DNA of 64,000 nucleotides from Persicirhabdus sediminis (GCF_016595495.1 NZ_JAENIM010000044.1:172348-236347), one strand, 5' to 3'. Shown: positions 37,501-46,315, counted from the stretch's first letter. Made by a program: numbers and translations. The notes: generated from the sequence alone by a model not told the origin.

Positions 37501-37611
37501 GCTAGTCTACCTGATTGATAATGAAACCGAAATTAGAATTAGATCAAAGGCTTGTTTGTTGATTGGTGATTGGTTAATACGCGGCAGGGCAGATAGCAAA
37601 AAGGCAAAACG

Positions 37612-38541
37612 ATGAGTATGAGCAATCAAGGAAAGAAATGGGTCTTAGTGGGGTTAGTACTGGCCATGGTTACTAGTTGGTGTGCTGCGCAAGAGCTTGT
37701 GCCACGGAGATGGAGTCATTTGCCGATCAACAAAAACTTTGGTGGTGTTGGTTATGTTTATACGGAAGCGGATATTTATTTAGACCCCGTATTATTAGCT
37801 GAGGATGTGACGATGAACCGAAACTCGATGGCTATTTCCTACATCCGTAGTTTTGAGTTGTTAGGCAAGTCCGCGCGAGTTGATTTCACCCAAGCCTATC
37901 ATGATGTGCGCTGGCAAGGGCTTGTCGATGGTCAGCCAACTACAGTTAGGCGTAATGGTCTCGGCGATACAGCTTTGCGCATGGCGGTGAACCTCTACGG
38001 CGCGCCGCCGCTAGAAGGCATGGCTTACAAAAAATACCGTGAATCAGTGTACGACTGTGAGACGGTCGTAGCGTGTGGTCTAGCGGTGCATCTACCAACG
38101 GGCCATTACAATGAGGACAGACTGATGAATATTGGTTCCAACCGCTTCACCTTTCGCCCTCAGTTAGGTATTGTGCATCAGCGTGGACCATGGTCATTTG
38201 AGACGACGGGCTCCTTATGGTTTTACTCAGACAATGATGATTTCTGGAATGGGAATGAGCTAGAATCGGATCCACTTTTTGCCGTGCAAGGGCATGTGGT
38301 TTATACCTTCAAGCCGGGCTTGTGGACCAGTGTGAGCTGCGGCTACGGTTATGGCAGTGAGGCTACGGTAAATGGGATAGAGAAAAACAATACGGGCAAG
38401 AATATGCTGTGGGCGTGGAGCGTTGGATATTCATTGACGCGCGAGCTGGGAGTGAAATGTGCCTATGTTGGCAGTGAGACATTAACCGAGCATGGATTTG
38501 ACAGCCATAGCTTTGCTGTCAGCTTGTCTTATGTCTGGTGA
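37612..38541 (+). CDS. outer-membrane beta-barrel transporter-like protein
   Basis: 309 residues. A signal peptide (about 1-28, cleavage after SWCAA) precedes a domain of alternating hydrophobic strands ending in an aromatic residue (SLSYVW), as outer-membrane barrels do. The pattern (GVGYVYTEADIYLDP early, then NGLGDTALRMAVNLYG and LAVHLPTGHYN) fits the MetA-pathway phenol-degradation/transporter barrel family. The substrate is unknown. It is monocistronic and lies directly upstream of the three small RNA genes. Confidence 0.75.
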   Translation: MSMSNQGKKWVLVGLVLAMVTSWCAAQELVPRRWSHLPINKNFGGVGYVYTEADIYLDPVLLAEDVTMNRNSMAISYIRSFELLGKSARVDFTQAYHDVRWQGLVDGQPTTVRRNGLGDTALRMAVNLYGAPPLEGMAYKKYRESVYDCETVVACGLAVHLPTGHYNEDRLMNIGSNRFTFRPQLGIVHQRGPWSFETTGSLWFYSDNDDFWNGNELESDPLFAVQGHVVYTFKPGLWTSVSCGYGYGSEATVNGIEKNNTGKNMLWAWSVGYSLTRELGVKCAYVGSETLTEHGFDSHSFAVSLSYVW

Positions 38542-38729
38542 TACTTGTTAGCGTGCACAATTTGTCGCCATTGGGATTTCTTTCAAAATCCACAGAAAAA
38601 TAATCTATCGCATTGAATGTTTGTTTGATATTTGAAACTCCTCTATTCTTAAACGGTTTAGTTAACGACTGGCTAACATGACAAACGTTCAATAATGGAA
38701 TGTCTACAAGCCGCTATGCATGTTAGTAT

Positions 38730-38758
38730 TTGCTTACGCAGAATTTTTTGTCTATAAA
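38730..38758 (+). promoter_or_regulatory. promoter of small RNA copy 1
   Basis: TTGCTT (38730-38735), a 17-base spacer and TATAAA (38753-38758). The expected start, about 7 bases downstream, falls on the first base of the RNA's outer stem. Confidence 0.7.
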
Positions 38759-38764
38759 ACATGC

Positions 38765-38841
38765 AACAGCCTGAACGGCACGGTACAAAAAGGTTATGGG
38801 GGTTTCCTTTAGTATTACGCTGATCAGGCTGTTCTTTTTTT
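38765..38841 (+). ncRNA. small structured RNA, tandem copy 1
   Basis: Predicted ~77-nt transcript. The outer stem is AACAGCCTGA (38765-38774) with TCAGGCTGTT (38824-38833), 10 bp, followed by C and T7, an intrinsic terminator. Inside are a conserved ACGGCAC segment and an inner hairpin AAAGG/CCTTT with the 12-base loop TTATGGGGGTTT. No open frame. Copy 2 is identical throughout and copy 3 shows compensatory stem changes. Not matched to any known family from memory; the role is unknown, possibly a trans-acting sRNA using the G-rich loop. Confidence 0.8.
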
Positions 38842-39094
38842 GCCTAGATGTCGGCGACTTGGATTGCCCATGAAGCCACTAGAATAAAGGTGGCCGCCTA
38901 TTATTGTGAGCTATTTGGTTTTTGATCTAATTATGCCTCCTCTGAGAGCAAAGCGCATAGAAAATTGATCTGTTACTTTGAGTGTTTGTTTTGCATTTTG
39001 AATCGCCATAAGGATAAACGATTTAGCTTTAATTGGGCTAACATAACAGACATGTGTGAGAGGAATGATTACAAGGTGTGCTGAATTGTTAGTG

Positions 39095-39124
39095 TTGGCG
39101 TGAGCAGAACTTTTTGTCTATAAC
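39095..39124 (+). promoter_or_regulatory. promoter of small RNA copy 2
   Basis: TTGGCG (39095-39100), an 18-base spacer and TATAAC (39119-39124), 6 bases before the outer stem. The CTTTTTGTCTATAA block is shared with copy 1. Confidence 0.6.
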
Positions 39125-39130
39125 ACAGTC

Positions 39131-39207
39131 AACAGCCTGAACGGCACGGTACAAAAAGGTTATGGGGGTTTCCTTTAGTATTACGCTGATCAGGCTGTTC
39201 TTTTTTT
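39131..39207 (+). ncRNA. small structured RNA, tandem copy 2
   Basis: Identical to copy 1 over the ~77-nt RNA, including terminator. The region upstream is a diverged duplicate of the region before copy 1 (shared GTTTGTTT, ATTTGAA/TTTTGAA and GGCTAACAT patterns about 100-130 bases upstream), so the whole gene with its upstream region was duplicated at about 366-base spacing. The RNA has stayed identical while its flank drifted, which argues for selection. Confidence 0.8.
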
Positions 39208-39403
39208 GCCTAGGTGTCTGCAATTTGGCTTACTAATGAAACCATTTAAATGCCAAAATCGTACATTAAGTGGCTAAATTATCGATTGATGTGACTTATT
39301 GGGGCATTTTTTATTCAATAATGAAATCGTCTGGAATCCGCTATTTATGCGGATCAGCAGCTTTTTAAGCAATCGTTTAAAAGAGGGGCTTGGGAGATTT
39401 CTG

Positions 39404-39432
39404 TTGAGCAATCATAGCCTTTTGACTACAAA
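39404..39432 (+). promoter_or_regulatory. promoter of small RNA copy 3
   Basis: TTGAGC (39404-39409), a 17-base spacer and TACAAA (39427-39432), placed the same distance from the outer stem as in the other copies. Confidence 0.55.
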
Positions 39433-39439
39433 TCTTTTC

Positions 39440-39513
39440 AGCAGCCCGAACGGCACACTACTAAAGGTTATGGGGGTTTCCTTAAGTATGAGCCGATCGG
39501 GCTGTTCCTTTTT
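39440..39513 (+). ncRNA. small structured RNA, tandem copy 3 (diverged)
   Basis: Outer stem AGCAGCCCGA (39440-39449) with TCGGGCTGTT (39497-39506). Relative to copies 1 and 2 one T-A pair has become C-G, and one A-T has become G-T, so pairing is kept. CGGCAC and the whole GGTTATGGGGGTTTCCTT hairpin are unchanged, whereas the connecting sequences differ. Terminates in CCTTTTT. This is good comparative evidence that the RNA structure is functional. Confidence 0.8.
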
Positions 39514-39627
39514 CCAGCTAGAGCATTTCTAGCGATCATATCGATTTATCAATGCAACGAAATGGCCAAGCAAATTTGCTTGGCCATCGTTGTGTCCAGC
39601 CATGAGCTGGTGGAGCTGTGAGAGTGC

Positions 39628-40914
39628 CTATGGTTTGAGCGGCGCTTCGATGACTTGCCAGCTGAAGGCCTCAAATCCGACTTTAGCAGCTGGGCTGAGG
39701 CGTCCAGTGATCACTGCACGATATGACTGCGGCGTGGCATTGGCTAGCTGGAGAAACTCTAGCAAACGCGGAGTCATAGAGATGTAGTCAGCTGGAGCTT
39801 GAATCTCCACACTGCCGTCGGCTTCCTTGCCAGCTGGTAGACGACCCACACTGGTTAGGGCGACAAATGGTCTTTCATGGTGACGTTTTGCTAGGCGCAC
39901 TACTGATTGATAGAAAAAGCCAGCTTGCTCGCGGCTAGTACAGCTAGCCGCTACCTCTAGCATCTTTATCTGTGCTGGGCCAGCTGGCAGTGCGGCGAGT
40001 GCCTCAACGAGCCCATGACGTTTAGCTACGCTGAAGTTAGTATTGAGAAATACTTGCTCAATTAGCTGATTGTTAGCACCCATGGCAGTCATCGCCTCAC
40101 GGTCGCGCAGCAGTAGCTCACCCGGTGTGATGTCGTAGATATCTTCTGGTAGGCCGACAGTTTTTGTAGCCGTTAGTGCCATGGAGGCACCACCTGAAAC
40201 TGCTGCTGTGCCTAAGCGTAATGGAAGCCCGCCAGCAAAAAATGCCCAGGTTACCTTTTCGATTTCATCCTGTAGCAGCTGGTTGTCGGTATAAGGGTCG
40301 ACGCTGAGTTTGCGGGCACAGTCGAGTTTGGCTTTATCAAACCCGGCAATGCTTTTGGCTGATCGGCCTAATCCTTTACCTGTTTCCGTTAGCATTTCAT
40401 CAGTTTCTTGATCGGGGTCGCGGTTTTCCCATTTATCCTGCACCTTCTCTGCGCCGTGAGAAATAGATGAGCCTACTTTTTTGAAAAAATGGCCGACGGT
40501 AGCAGGAGCTTTTTTCACTGCGCCCCCTGGATCGTCAGCGATGTTTTTGACGGCATCGATGGGCGCTTCTACTGATTTTTTGAGTCCCTCAGCAAACAGA
40601 TCTGTTTTGCTAGTTTCTACCAGCACCTTGATAGCTCGCAGCTCGTTGAGCCGTTCTTCCAGCTCACTTACTCCTAGACAGTCAATTTGGCCAAAATCTG
40701 AATCGACGGTGAAGTGGATCATGAAGCCGTCGGTCGGGCACGATTCCCGCACGCGGTGGAGATCGCTCTGCAGCATCTCAGGTGGCAAGATTTTGGAGGC
40801 TTGGAATACAGGTGCGGGCTCAAGTTTTACTTGGCTGGCATCTTGCGCGTAGACGATGGCGGGCGCCGAAAACATTAGGGCACAGGCAGTAGCTCGGGTG
40901 AAAAGTTGGGACAT
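39628..40914 (-). CDS. exported hypothetical protein
   Basis: 428 residues with a signal peptide (about 1-23, cleavage after VYA). An N-terminal region with a Cys pair (near ESCPTDG and DCLGV) precedes an amphipathic linker rich in Lys and Ala (VKKAPATVGHFFKKVGSSI). The helical C-terminal half starts near DCARKLSVDPYTDN, contains a glycine/alanine-rich possible membrane segment (FFAGGLPLRLGTAAVSGGAS), and continues with LVEALAALPAGPAQIKMLEVA. Not recognised as a named family. Divergent from the HigBA cassette. Confidence 0.65.
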   Translation of the reverse strand: MSQLFTRATACALMFSAPAIVYAQDASQVKLEPAPVFQASKILPPEMLQSDLHRVRESCPTDGFMIHFTVDSDFGQIDCLGVSELEERLNELRAIKVLVETSKTDLFAEGLKKSVEAPIDAVKNIADDPGGAVKKAPATVGHFFKKVGSSISHGAEKVQDKWENRDPDQETDEMLTETGKGLGRSAKSIAGFDKAKLDCARKLSVDPYTDNQLLQDEIEKVTWAFFAGGLPLRLGTAAVSGGASMALTATKTVGLPEDIYDITPGELLLRDREAMTAMGANNQLIEQVFLNTNFSVAKRHGLVEALAALPAGPAQIKMLEVAASCTSREQAGFFYQSVVRLAKRHHERPFVALTSVGRLPAGKEADGSVEIQAPADYISMTPRLLEFLQLANATPQSYRAVITGRLSPAAKVGFEAFSWQVIEAPLKP

Positions 40915-41041
40915 AAGTCACTAATAAATCAGAAAATAAAATCAAACAAGGATATTGATAGGGTAGAGGTAGTGGTCGCATCTAGCTGGAGAGTGAGCTA
41001 TTAGCTGCATCCTCTGTTGAGTAATTTGCAGTATTACTGAC

Positions 41042-41096
41042 AAGTTCCATATTTGGGAACTTTTTAACTTGTTTTTAGGTAAGTGGGTGATATAGA
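41042..41096 (+). promoter_or_regulatory. HigBA promoter with inverted-repeat operator
   Basis: TTGTTT (41069-41074), a 16-base spacer and TATAGA (41091-41096) lie just before higB. Immediately upstream is a perfect inverted repeat AAGTTCC-N7-GGAACTT (41042-41062), suitable as a binding site for the HigA helix-turn-helix dimer. It could alternatively act as a weak terminator. Confidence 0.5.
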
Positions 41097-41108
41097 ATCG
41101 CTTAATAG

Positions 41109-41396
41109 ATGAAGGTGCTTGGTCAGACAAAGCTTGAGAAATTCATGCGAAAACACGCCCGGTCCAAGGCACCTCTCTCAGCTTGGCTGCAAGACGCCAA
41201 GGATGCTCAATGGCAAACAACACAAGATATTCGAGACCGATACAATTCAGCTGATTTCCTTAGTGGCAATCGAGTTGTGTTCAATATAGGTGGCAATAAT
41301 TTCCGCCTAGTGGTTCTCGTTCGCTACCAGAATGGCATCGTTCTGGTAGATCGTATAGGTACTCATGCAGAATATGATAAATGGAAACTAGACTGA
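41109..41396 (+). CDS. higB: HigB-type toxin, RelE-superfamily mRNA interferase
   Basis: 95 residues. The HigB family pattern is clear: an N-terminal helix with KLEKFMRKHARSKAPLSAWL, then NRVVFNIGGNNFRLVVLVRY, and the C-terminal RIGTHAEYDKW with His and Tyr close to the family's active site. The toxin precedes the antitoxin, the usual hig order. It would cleave mRNA on the ribosome when free of HigA. The stretch is free of the AGCTGG word common in neighbours, suggesting acquisition. Confidence 0.9.
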   Translation: MKVLGQTKLEKFMRKHARSKAPLSAWLQDAKDAQWQTTQDIRDRYNSADFLSGNRVVFNIGGNNFRLVVLVRYQNGIVLVDRIGTHAEYDKWKLD

Positions 41397-41430
41397 GGGG
41401 TGAAATGCCCAGAGTCGCAAATTAGGAAAT

Positions 41431-41820
41431 ATGATGACTAAGCTTATAAAAACAGAAACTGAGCACGAGCAGGCATTAACAAAGCTCGAACAGTTGATGA
41501 TGATGGACCCATGTGAGGGGACGGCTGAGGCTGACGAACTTGAGCTATTAGCTCACCTAATCGAAGTCTATGAAAGCGATGTGGTCAATATCCCCGCACC
41601 TAGCCCGGTGGAGGCCATCAAATTCCGCATGGCCCAGCAGGGGCTGAAGCAAAAAGACCTGATTCCCTACATAGGTAGCAAAGCCCGTGTGTCAGAAATT
41701 CTTTCAGGAAAGCGTGAGTTGACGATGAAGATGGCTAGAAATCTGAGCCGTGGACTTGGTATTTCGGCGGCAATATTACTTGCTGTAAATCATCTTCCTG
41801 AGAAAACCGAACTGGTCTAA
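41431..41820 (+). CDS. higA: HigA-type antitoxin with XRE helix-turn-helix
   Basis: 129 residues. An acidic N-terminal helical region (about 1-60) leads to the HTH (about residues 62-115: FRMAQQGLKQKDLIPYIGSK, then VSEILSGKRELTMKMARNLS). HigA binds HigB and represses the operon through a palindromic operator; an inverted repeat sits at the promoter. It starts 34 bases after higB. Confidence 0.9.
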   Translation: MMTKLIKTETEHEQALTKLEQLMMMDPCEGTAEADELELLAHLIEVYESDVVNIPAPSPVEAIKFRMAQQGLKQKDLIPYIGSKARVSEILSGKRELTMKMARNLSRGLGISAAILLAVNHLPEKTELV

Positions 41821-41924
41821 TTTCATCTCCTGCTAGACAATCTGGGTTATGGTGACGGCGTTATGTGAGTCCTTCAATGGTTTAGTTGGAGAGGTCTTTC
41901 TAGGTCTAATTTTTTGCTGTTTTG

Positions 41925-42473
41925 TTATCTGAGTGTCTTTAGATTACGAGCTTGTTGGATCATAGGTAGTATTTCCCTCAGGTCTTCCATATTTTCGATG
42001 ACAGCACGACTGTATGATCCCATCCCTTGACGAAGTACGGCGGGTGCGTTTTTGAATTTATCGGGAGTCCCGTAGAAGCTGACGCGAATCCCATGTTTTC
42101 TTTTCAGCAAAGCCTCGATTCGGACGAAGTTATCACGAATGTCGACTTCACAATTTGCGTGTTTACGTAGTTCCACAGTTGGGTCGACTCTCTGTACCTC
42201 TTTCAAAAATATCTCAGCAAAATGTATTGATTGCTCGGGGAAGTTAGGGAAATTCTCGCGAACATTAAAGTCGCTCGCATTTTGGGGAGCTGTAGCGGCG
42301 GAGTGCTTTGAAGACAGCTTTTGTTTCCGAGGCGTAGCGGTACCAGTCTCAGTGTCAAAATACTCGATTAGTATGGACGTGCAGAGGGCTGTGACGTCTA
42401 GACCCGTTGAACTAGCTTGTTTAAGAGCCCTAGCGTATGTTGAATCTGTAAGAGGGATTGAAATAATTTTCAT
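41925..42473 (-). CDS. hypothetical protein with possible ribbon-helix-helix N-terminus
   Basis: 182 residues. The first ~40 residues (KIISIPLTDSTYARALKQA) resemble a ribbon-helix-helix or DNA-binding strand-helix start. A charged linker follows, then a compact C-terminal domain (about 110-182) with VRIEALLKRKHGIRVSFYGT and LRQGMGSYSRAVIENMEDL. That part recalls domains found in predicted transport or nuclease-associated proteins, without certainty. It lies beside HigBA and lacks the host AGCTGG words, so it may be part of the same acquired segment. Confidence 0.55.
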   Translation of the reverse strand: MKIISIPLTDSTYARALKQASSTGLDVTALCTSILIEYFDTETGTATPRKQKLSSKHSAATAPQNASDFNVRENFPNFPEQSIHFAEIFLKEVQRVDPTVELRKHANCEVDIRDNFVRIEALLKRKHGIRVSFYGTPDKFKNAPAVLRQGMGSYSRAVIENMEDLREILPMIQQARNLKTLR

Positions 42474-42539
42474 GAGTCACTAATAGTTGAGATGTAGCTA
42501 CTAGCGAAGAATTATTTTCAGGATGTGATGACGCTCCTG

Positions 42540-43592
42540 CTAGCTAGACTTCTTGCGTTTGGCCTTCAGCTGGCCACAGCCGGCGGCGACGTCGATGCCG
42601 CGGCGCTGGCGCACGGTGCTTGGTAGGCCAGCATCTATCAGTACTTGTTGGAATGCGTCGATTTTCTCAGCTGATGGTGCTTTACCGGAGAAATCATCTG
42701 TTGGGTTGAGCGGGATCAGGTTGACGTGGGCGTGCATGCCTTTGAGCAGTCCAGCTAGCTGGTGGGCGTGGTCGAGCGAGTCGTTGACTCCATCTATCAG
42801 CGTCCAGGCAAAGAATACCTTGGCGCGTTTGATTTCTGAATACTCACGGCAGGCATCGAGCAGCCGATCTAGCGGCCACTTGCGGTTGATCGGCATGATT
42901 TTCCCACGCTCCTCGTTAGACGAGCCATGAAGGCTAACGGCTAGCGAATATCGCTTAGGGTGACGCGCTAGCTTGAGGATGCCGTCGACGTGGCCTACGG
43001 TACTAACAGCAACACGCGGCTGGGCAATTTTCATGCCAGCGGTATCGGTGATGATATCGAGCGCCTCCATGGTGGCGTCGAAGTTATGCATCGGCTCACC
43101 CATGCCCATCATGACGATGTTGCGCAGTTTTTCGCCGTGAGTGTGCATGAGGTGGCGCTGCACGTGCTGCGCCTGCGCTACGATCTCACCGGCGCTGAGG
43201 TGGCGGGAGAATCCCATCTGGCCAGTGGCGCAGAAAACACAGCCCATGGCGCAGCCCACCTGAGTGGACAGGCATGCGGTGAAGCGGCCAGGGAATCCCA
43301 TCAGTACAGATTCCACTTCCGCGCCGTCTTCTAGCTGGAGAAGGAATTTATTGGTCCAGCCATCGGCGCTGGGTGTGGCATCCACTTGTTCCAGCTGGCA
43401 CAGCTTGGGTGTGGATTCCTTGGTCAGCCAGCGCTGCACTGGCGCGAGCAGGTCGGCTTCTTCGCTGAGCTCGGTGGCGAGCTTGCGGTGAATGGCCCCA
43501 AATAGTGCCTTGGCGTGCACTGGGTTCACGCCATCATCTGCAAGTCTCTGCTGCAGATGCGAGTAGCTCATTCCTTGTAAATACGCCTTCAC
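42540..43592 (-). CDS. rlmN: 23S rRNA/tRNA adenine C2-methyltransferase RlmN
   Basis: 350 residues. Radical-SAM methyltransferase for A2503 of 23S rRNA (and A37 of some tRNAs). The CX3CX2C motif is CAMGCVFC (about residues 113-120). The N-terminal helical accessory domain, GMGEPMHNFDATMEAL, SLHGSSNEERGKIMP and the C-terminal RQRRGIDVAAGCGQL with the methyl-carrying Cys are all present. Length is typical. It stands alone on the minus strand. Confidence 0.95.
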   Translation of the reverse strand: MKAYLQGMSYSHLQQRLADDGVNPVHAKALFGAIHRKLATELSEEADLLAPVQRWLTKESTPKLCQLEQVDATPSADGWTNKFLLQLEDGAEVESVLMGFPGRFTACLSTQVGCAMGCVFCATGQMGFSRHLSAGEIVAQAQHVQRHLMHTHGEKLRNIVMMGMGEPMHNFDATMEALDIITDTAGMKIAQPRVAVSTVGHVDGILKLARHPKRYSLAVSLHGSSNEERGKIMPINRKWPLDRLLDACREYSEIKRAKVFFAWTLIDGVNDSLDHAHQLAGLLKGMHAHVNLIPLNPTDDFSGKAPSAEKIDAFQQVLIDAGLPSTVRQRRGIDVAAGCGQLKAKRKKSS

Positions 43593-43658
43593 CCCGCTGG
43601 TATTTCTGATCCCTCGCCATTGCGCAAGCGAAATATCCAGCTGGCTGGGCTGCGGAGC

Positions 43659-44633
43659 TTAGTCGCTGGTGATGTAGATGGGTTGTCTGTGTATATCGTA
43701 CTGAATGATATCAATGATCTTTTTGAACAATTTGTCATCGAGCCCGTCATGCACATGGATGACGATCTTGGGCTCGAATTTCTCCTCAAGGCAGCGGTTT
43801 AGATAATTGTAGAGTTCGCTACATACATAACCGAGGTTTTGCACGCCCTTATTATTGGCATAATAAAAGGTCAGGTTTTTTGTTTCGATGTGCAGCGTTT
43901 TTTTCTTTGATAGATAGGGTGATGCTTTTTTGAAAACGAGCGGGGCTTCATTTGTCCAAGTCTGTTGACCCACACGGCATTGATCTTGTTTTTCCAGCAC
44001 AGCTAGAATTTGTGGTGCCAGCGCTTGATCTGACCAGTCGACGACATCCGGAATTTGATCAGCGGGGATCAATTTCATCGGTGCATTGATAATTGATTGC
44101 CATTTGAAAATGGGATCGTATTTGATGTGCACTCTGATTTGGTCGTTTTCGTCTGTGAAGTAATAGTCAAAGGTGTCAGTTAGTTTGAGCGGAAGCCAGA
44201 GGCCTAAGACTTTTTCATCTGTTGAATCCCAGTCAACTGTAGTGATGGTTTCATTTGAGAGGTAGAAACTTTCTGTATACAATCTAGCTAATTTCACTTT
44301 GAGTGGAGTCGATTTGAATTCATCCACCTCTTGGTTATTTATTTTCAAATGCCATGAGCCGTCTGGGTGAAAATCGCCGATACAATGTAGCAGTATGCGC
44401 TGCTGTTTTTGGTCATGCAGAACAATCACGCGCTTGTAGCGTGAGAAGTGACAGATAACAAGTTGCGCCTCTGGACATTCTTCTGTGAGGGCGCTGAGCA
44501 GGGCCAGCTGGTTATCATAGGTATCGTGAGCGTAGACTTTTTCACCCGCTGCATTGATTTTGCTTTCAGCTAACAAATGTGTATGAAGGCCAATGATGGT
44601 GGCTAGAAGAAGTAAGGCGCGCATTTTCATCAC
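43659..44633 (-). CDS. exported hypothetical protein, tandem paralogue A
   Basis: 324 residues with a signal peptide (about 1-22, HTHLLA/ES). Near the N-terminus CPEAQLVICHFSRYKRVIVL holds two cysteines. The C-terminal 60 residues (KKTLHIETKNLTFYYANNKG onward) recur in the paralogue at 44716. No known domain recognised. DNA of the first ~90 codons is nearly identical between the two copies, whereas the centre differs, so the pair arose by tandem duplication of about 1.08 kb. Confidence 0.68.
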   Translation of the reverse strand: MMKMRALLLLATIIGLHTHLLAESKINAAGEKVYAHDTYDNQLALLSALTEECPEAQLVICHFSRYKRVIVLHDQKQQRILLHCIGDFHPDGSWHLKINNQEVDEFKSTPLKVKLARLYTESFYLSNETITTVDWDSTDEKVLGLWLPLKLTDTFDYYFTDENDQIRVHIKYDPIFKWQSIINAPMKLIPADQIPDVVDWSDQALAPQILAVLEKQDQCRVGQQTWTNEAPLVFKKASPYLSKKKTLHIETKNLTFYYANNKGVQNLGYVCSELYNYLNRCLEEKFEPKIVIHVHDGLDDKLFKKIIDIIQYDIHRQPIYITSD

Positions 44634-44715
44634 GGCTTATTTCAGCAGCAAACTAACGAGCTAACAAGTATGAATTGAACCAGCTGGCGACATCCAGCTG
44701 GCTGGGCTGCGGCGC

Positions 44716-45705
44716 TTAGTCGCTGGTGATGTAGATGGTGTCTTTGTGTATTGCAGACTGAATGAGCTCAACGATCTTTTTGAATAATCTGTCATCGAGC
44801 CCGTCATGAACATGGATGACGATGTTGGGCTCGAATTTCTCCTCAGTGTAGCGGTTTTTATAATTGTTGAGTTCCCTGTATATATAAGCGAGGTTTTGTA
44901 CGCCCTTATTATTGGCATAATAAAGGGTCAGGTTTTTTGTTTCGATATGCAGCGTTTTTTTCTTTGATAGGTAGGGTGATGCTTTTTTGAAAACGAGCGG
45001 AGCTGAATTTCTATAACTCTGTTGACCCACACGGCATTGATCTTGTTTTTCCAGTACAGCTAGAATTTGTGGTGCCAGCGCTTGATCTGACCAGTCGACG
45101 ACATCGGGCAATTTGTCAGCGGGAACCAATTCCATCGGTGTATTGATAATCGACTGCCATTTGAAAATGGGATCGTATTTGATGTGTAAGCTGACGTGCC
45201 CGTTTTCTTCTGTGAAGTCTATATCAAGGGTGTCAGTTAGTTTGAGCGGAAACCAGTGGCCTAAGACTTTTTCATCTGTTGAATCCCAGTCGATTGGAGC
45301 GTTGATTTTATCTGTGGAGACTTCATCAAAGGGTAGCACTTCTACGAGGCCCACTTTAGCGACTTTCACTTTGAGTGGAGTTGGTTTGATAGGATCCACT
45401 TCTTGGTCATTGATTTTCAAATGCCATGTGCCGTCGGAGAAAAAATCGCCGATACAATGTAGCAGTATGCGCTGCTGTTTTTGGTCATGCAGAACAATCA
45501 CGCGCTTGTAGCGTGAGAAGTGACAGATAACAAGTTGCGCCTCTGGACATTCTTCTGTGAGGGCGCTGAGCAGGGCCAGCTGGTTATCATAGGTATCGTG
45601 AGCGTAGACTTTTTCACCCGCTGCATTGATTTTGCTTTCAGCTAACAAATGTGTATGAAGGCCAATGATGGTGGCTAGAAGAAGTAAGGCGCGCATTTTC
45701 ATCAC
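44716..45705 (-). CDS. exported hypothetical protein, tandem paralogue B
   Basis: 329 residues, the second copy of the duplicated gene. The signal peptide and first ~90 residues are nearly identical to copy A. The central segment (about 95-160) is divergent and five residues longer. The C-terminal part is similar again. The 3' flank with CCAGCTGGCTGG is also duplicated. The pattern suggests conversion at the ends or diversifying change in the centre. Function unknown; envelope localisation is inferred from the signal peptide. Confidence 0.68.
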   Translation of the reverse strand: MMKMRALLLLATIIGLHTHLLAESKINAAGEKVYAHDTYDNQLALLSALTEECPEAQLVICHFSRYKRVIVLHDQKQQRILLHCIGDFFSDGTWHLKINDQEVDPIKPTPLKVKVAKVGLVEVLPFDEVSTDKINAPIDWDSTDEKVLGHWFPLKLTDTLDIDFTEENGHVSLHIKYDPIFKWQSIINTPMELVPADKLPDVVDWSDQALAPQILAVLEKQDQCRVGQQSYRNSAPLVFKKASPYLSKKKTLHIETKNLTLYYANNKGVQNLAYIYRELNNYKNRYTEEKFEPNIVIHVHDGLDDRLFKKIVELIQSAIHKDTIYITSD

Positions 45706-45886
45706 GGCTTATTTCAGCAGCAAACTAACGAGCTAACAAGTGCGAATTGAACCAGCTGGTGACATCCAGCTGGCTGGAGGTGGGGGATTTCTGGCAGCTA
45801 GCTAGGTTTGGCCTGCTGGCTTGTCTATGTGCGTCTGCCGTTGAGAATGTGCTGGTATCGGTGGGCTGGCTTTGGTAGCAGGGGGC

Positions 45887-46315
45887 ATGAGCGACGACAG
45901 AAGTGAAGCGGTATCAGAGAGACATGAATTGGATTGCCCATGCGGCAGTGGCATCAGCTATGCCCAGTGCTGCTTGAATTTCCTTAGCGGCCGCGCTAAG
46001 CCATCTACTGCTGAGCAGCTGATGCGCTCGCGCTATACGGCATTTTATTTCCGTAATACTGACTATTTATTTGGTACTCACCACCCAGATACACGTTCGC
46101 CAAGACTGCGCAAAGAGCTGCAATCGGTCGTGCACAACATCATGTGGCGCTCACTCAATGTGCTTGCTGTGGTCAAAGGCACTAAAGACGACAAAAATGG
46201 CAAGGTCGAGTTTGAGTGTACCTACCATCAAGATGGTGAGCTGCACGAGTTTTATGAAAAATCACGTTTCAAGCGCTACAAAGGCGATTGGAAGTACTAC
46301 GACGATCGCGGTTAG
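45887..46315 (+). CDS. YchJ-like SEC-C motif protein (UPF0225)
   Basis: 142 residues from the ATG at 45887. The N-terminal SEC-C zinc motif reads CPCGSGISYAQCC. It is followed by the YchJ core: AEQLMRSRYTAFYFRNTDYL, THHPDTR, and the C-terminal VEFECTYHQDGELHEFYEKSRF. The C-terminal SEC-C copy of longer homologues is absent. Function is unknown beyond metal binding and an NTF2-like fold. Confidence 0.88.
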   Translation: MSDDRSEAVSERHELDCPCGSGISYAQCCLNFLSGRAKPSTAEQLMRSRYTAFYFRNTDYLFGTHHPDTRSPRLRKELQSVVHNIMWRSLNVLAVVKGTKDDKNGKVEFECTYHQDGELHEFYEKSRFKRYKGDWKYYDDRG

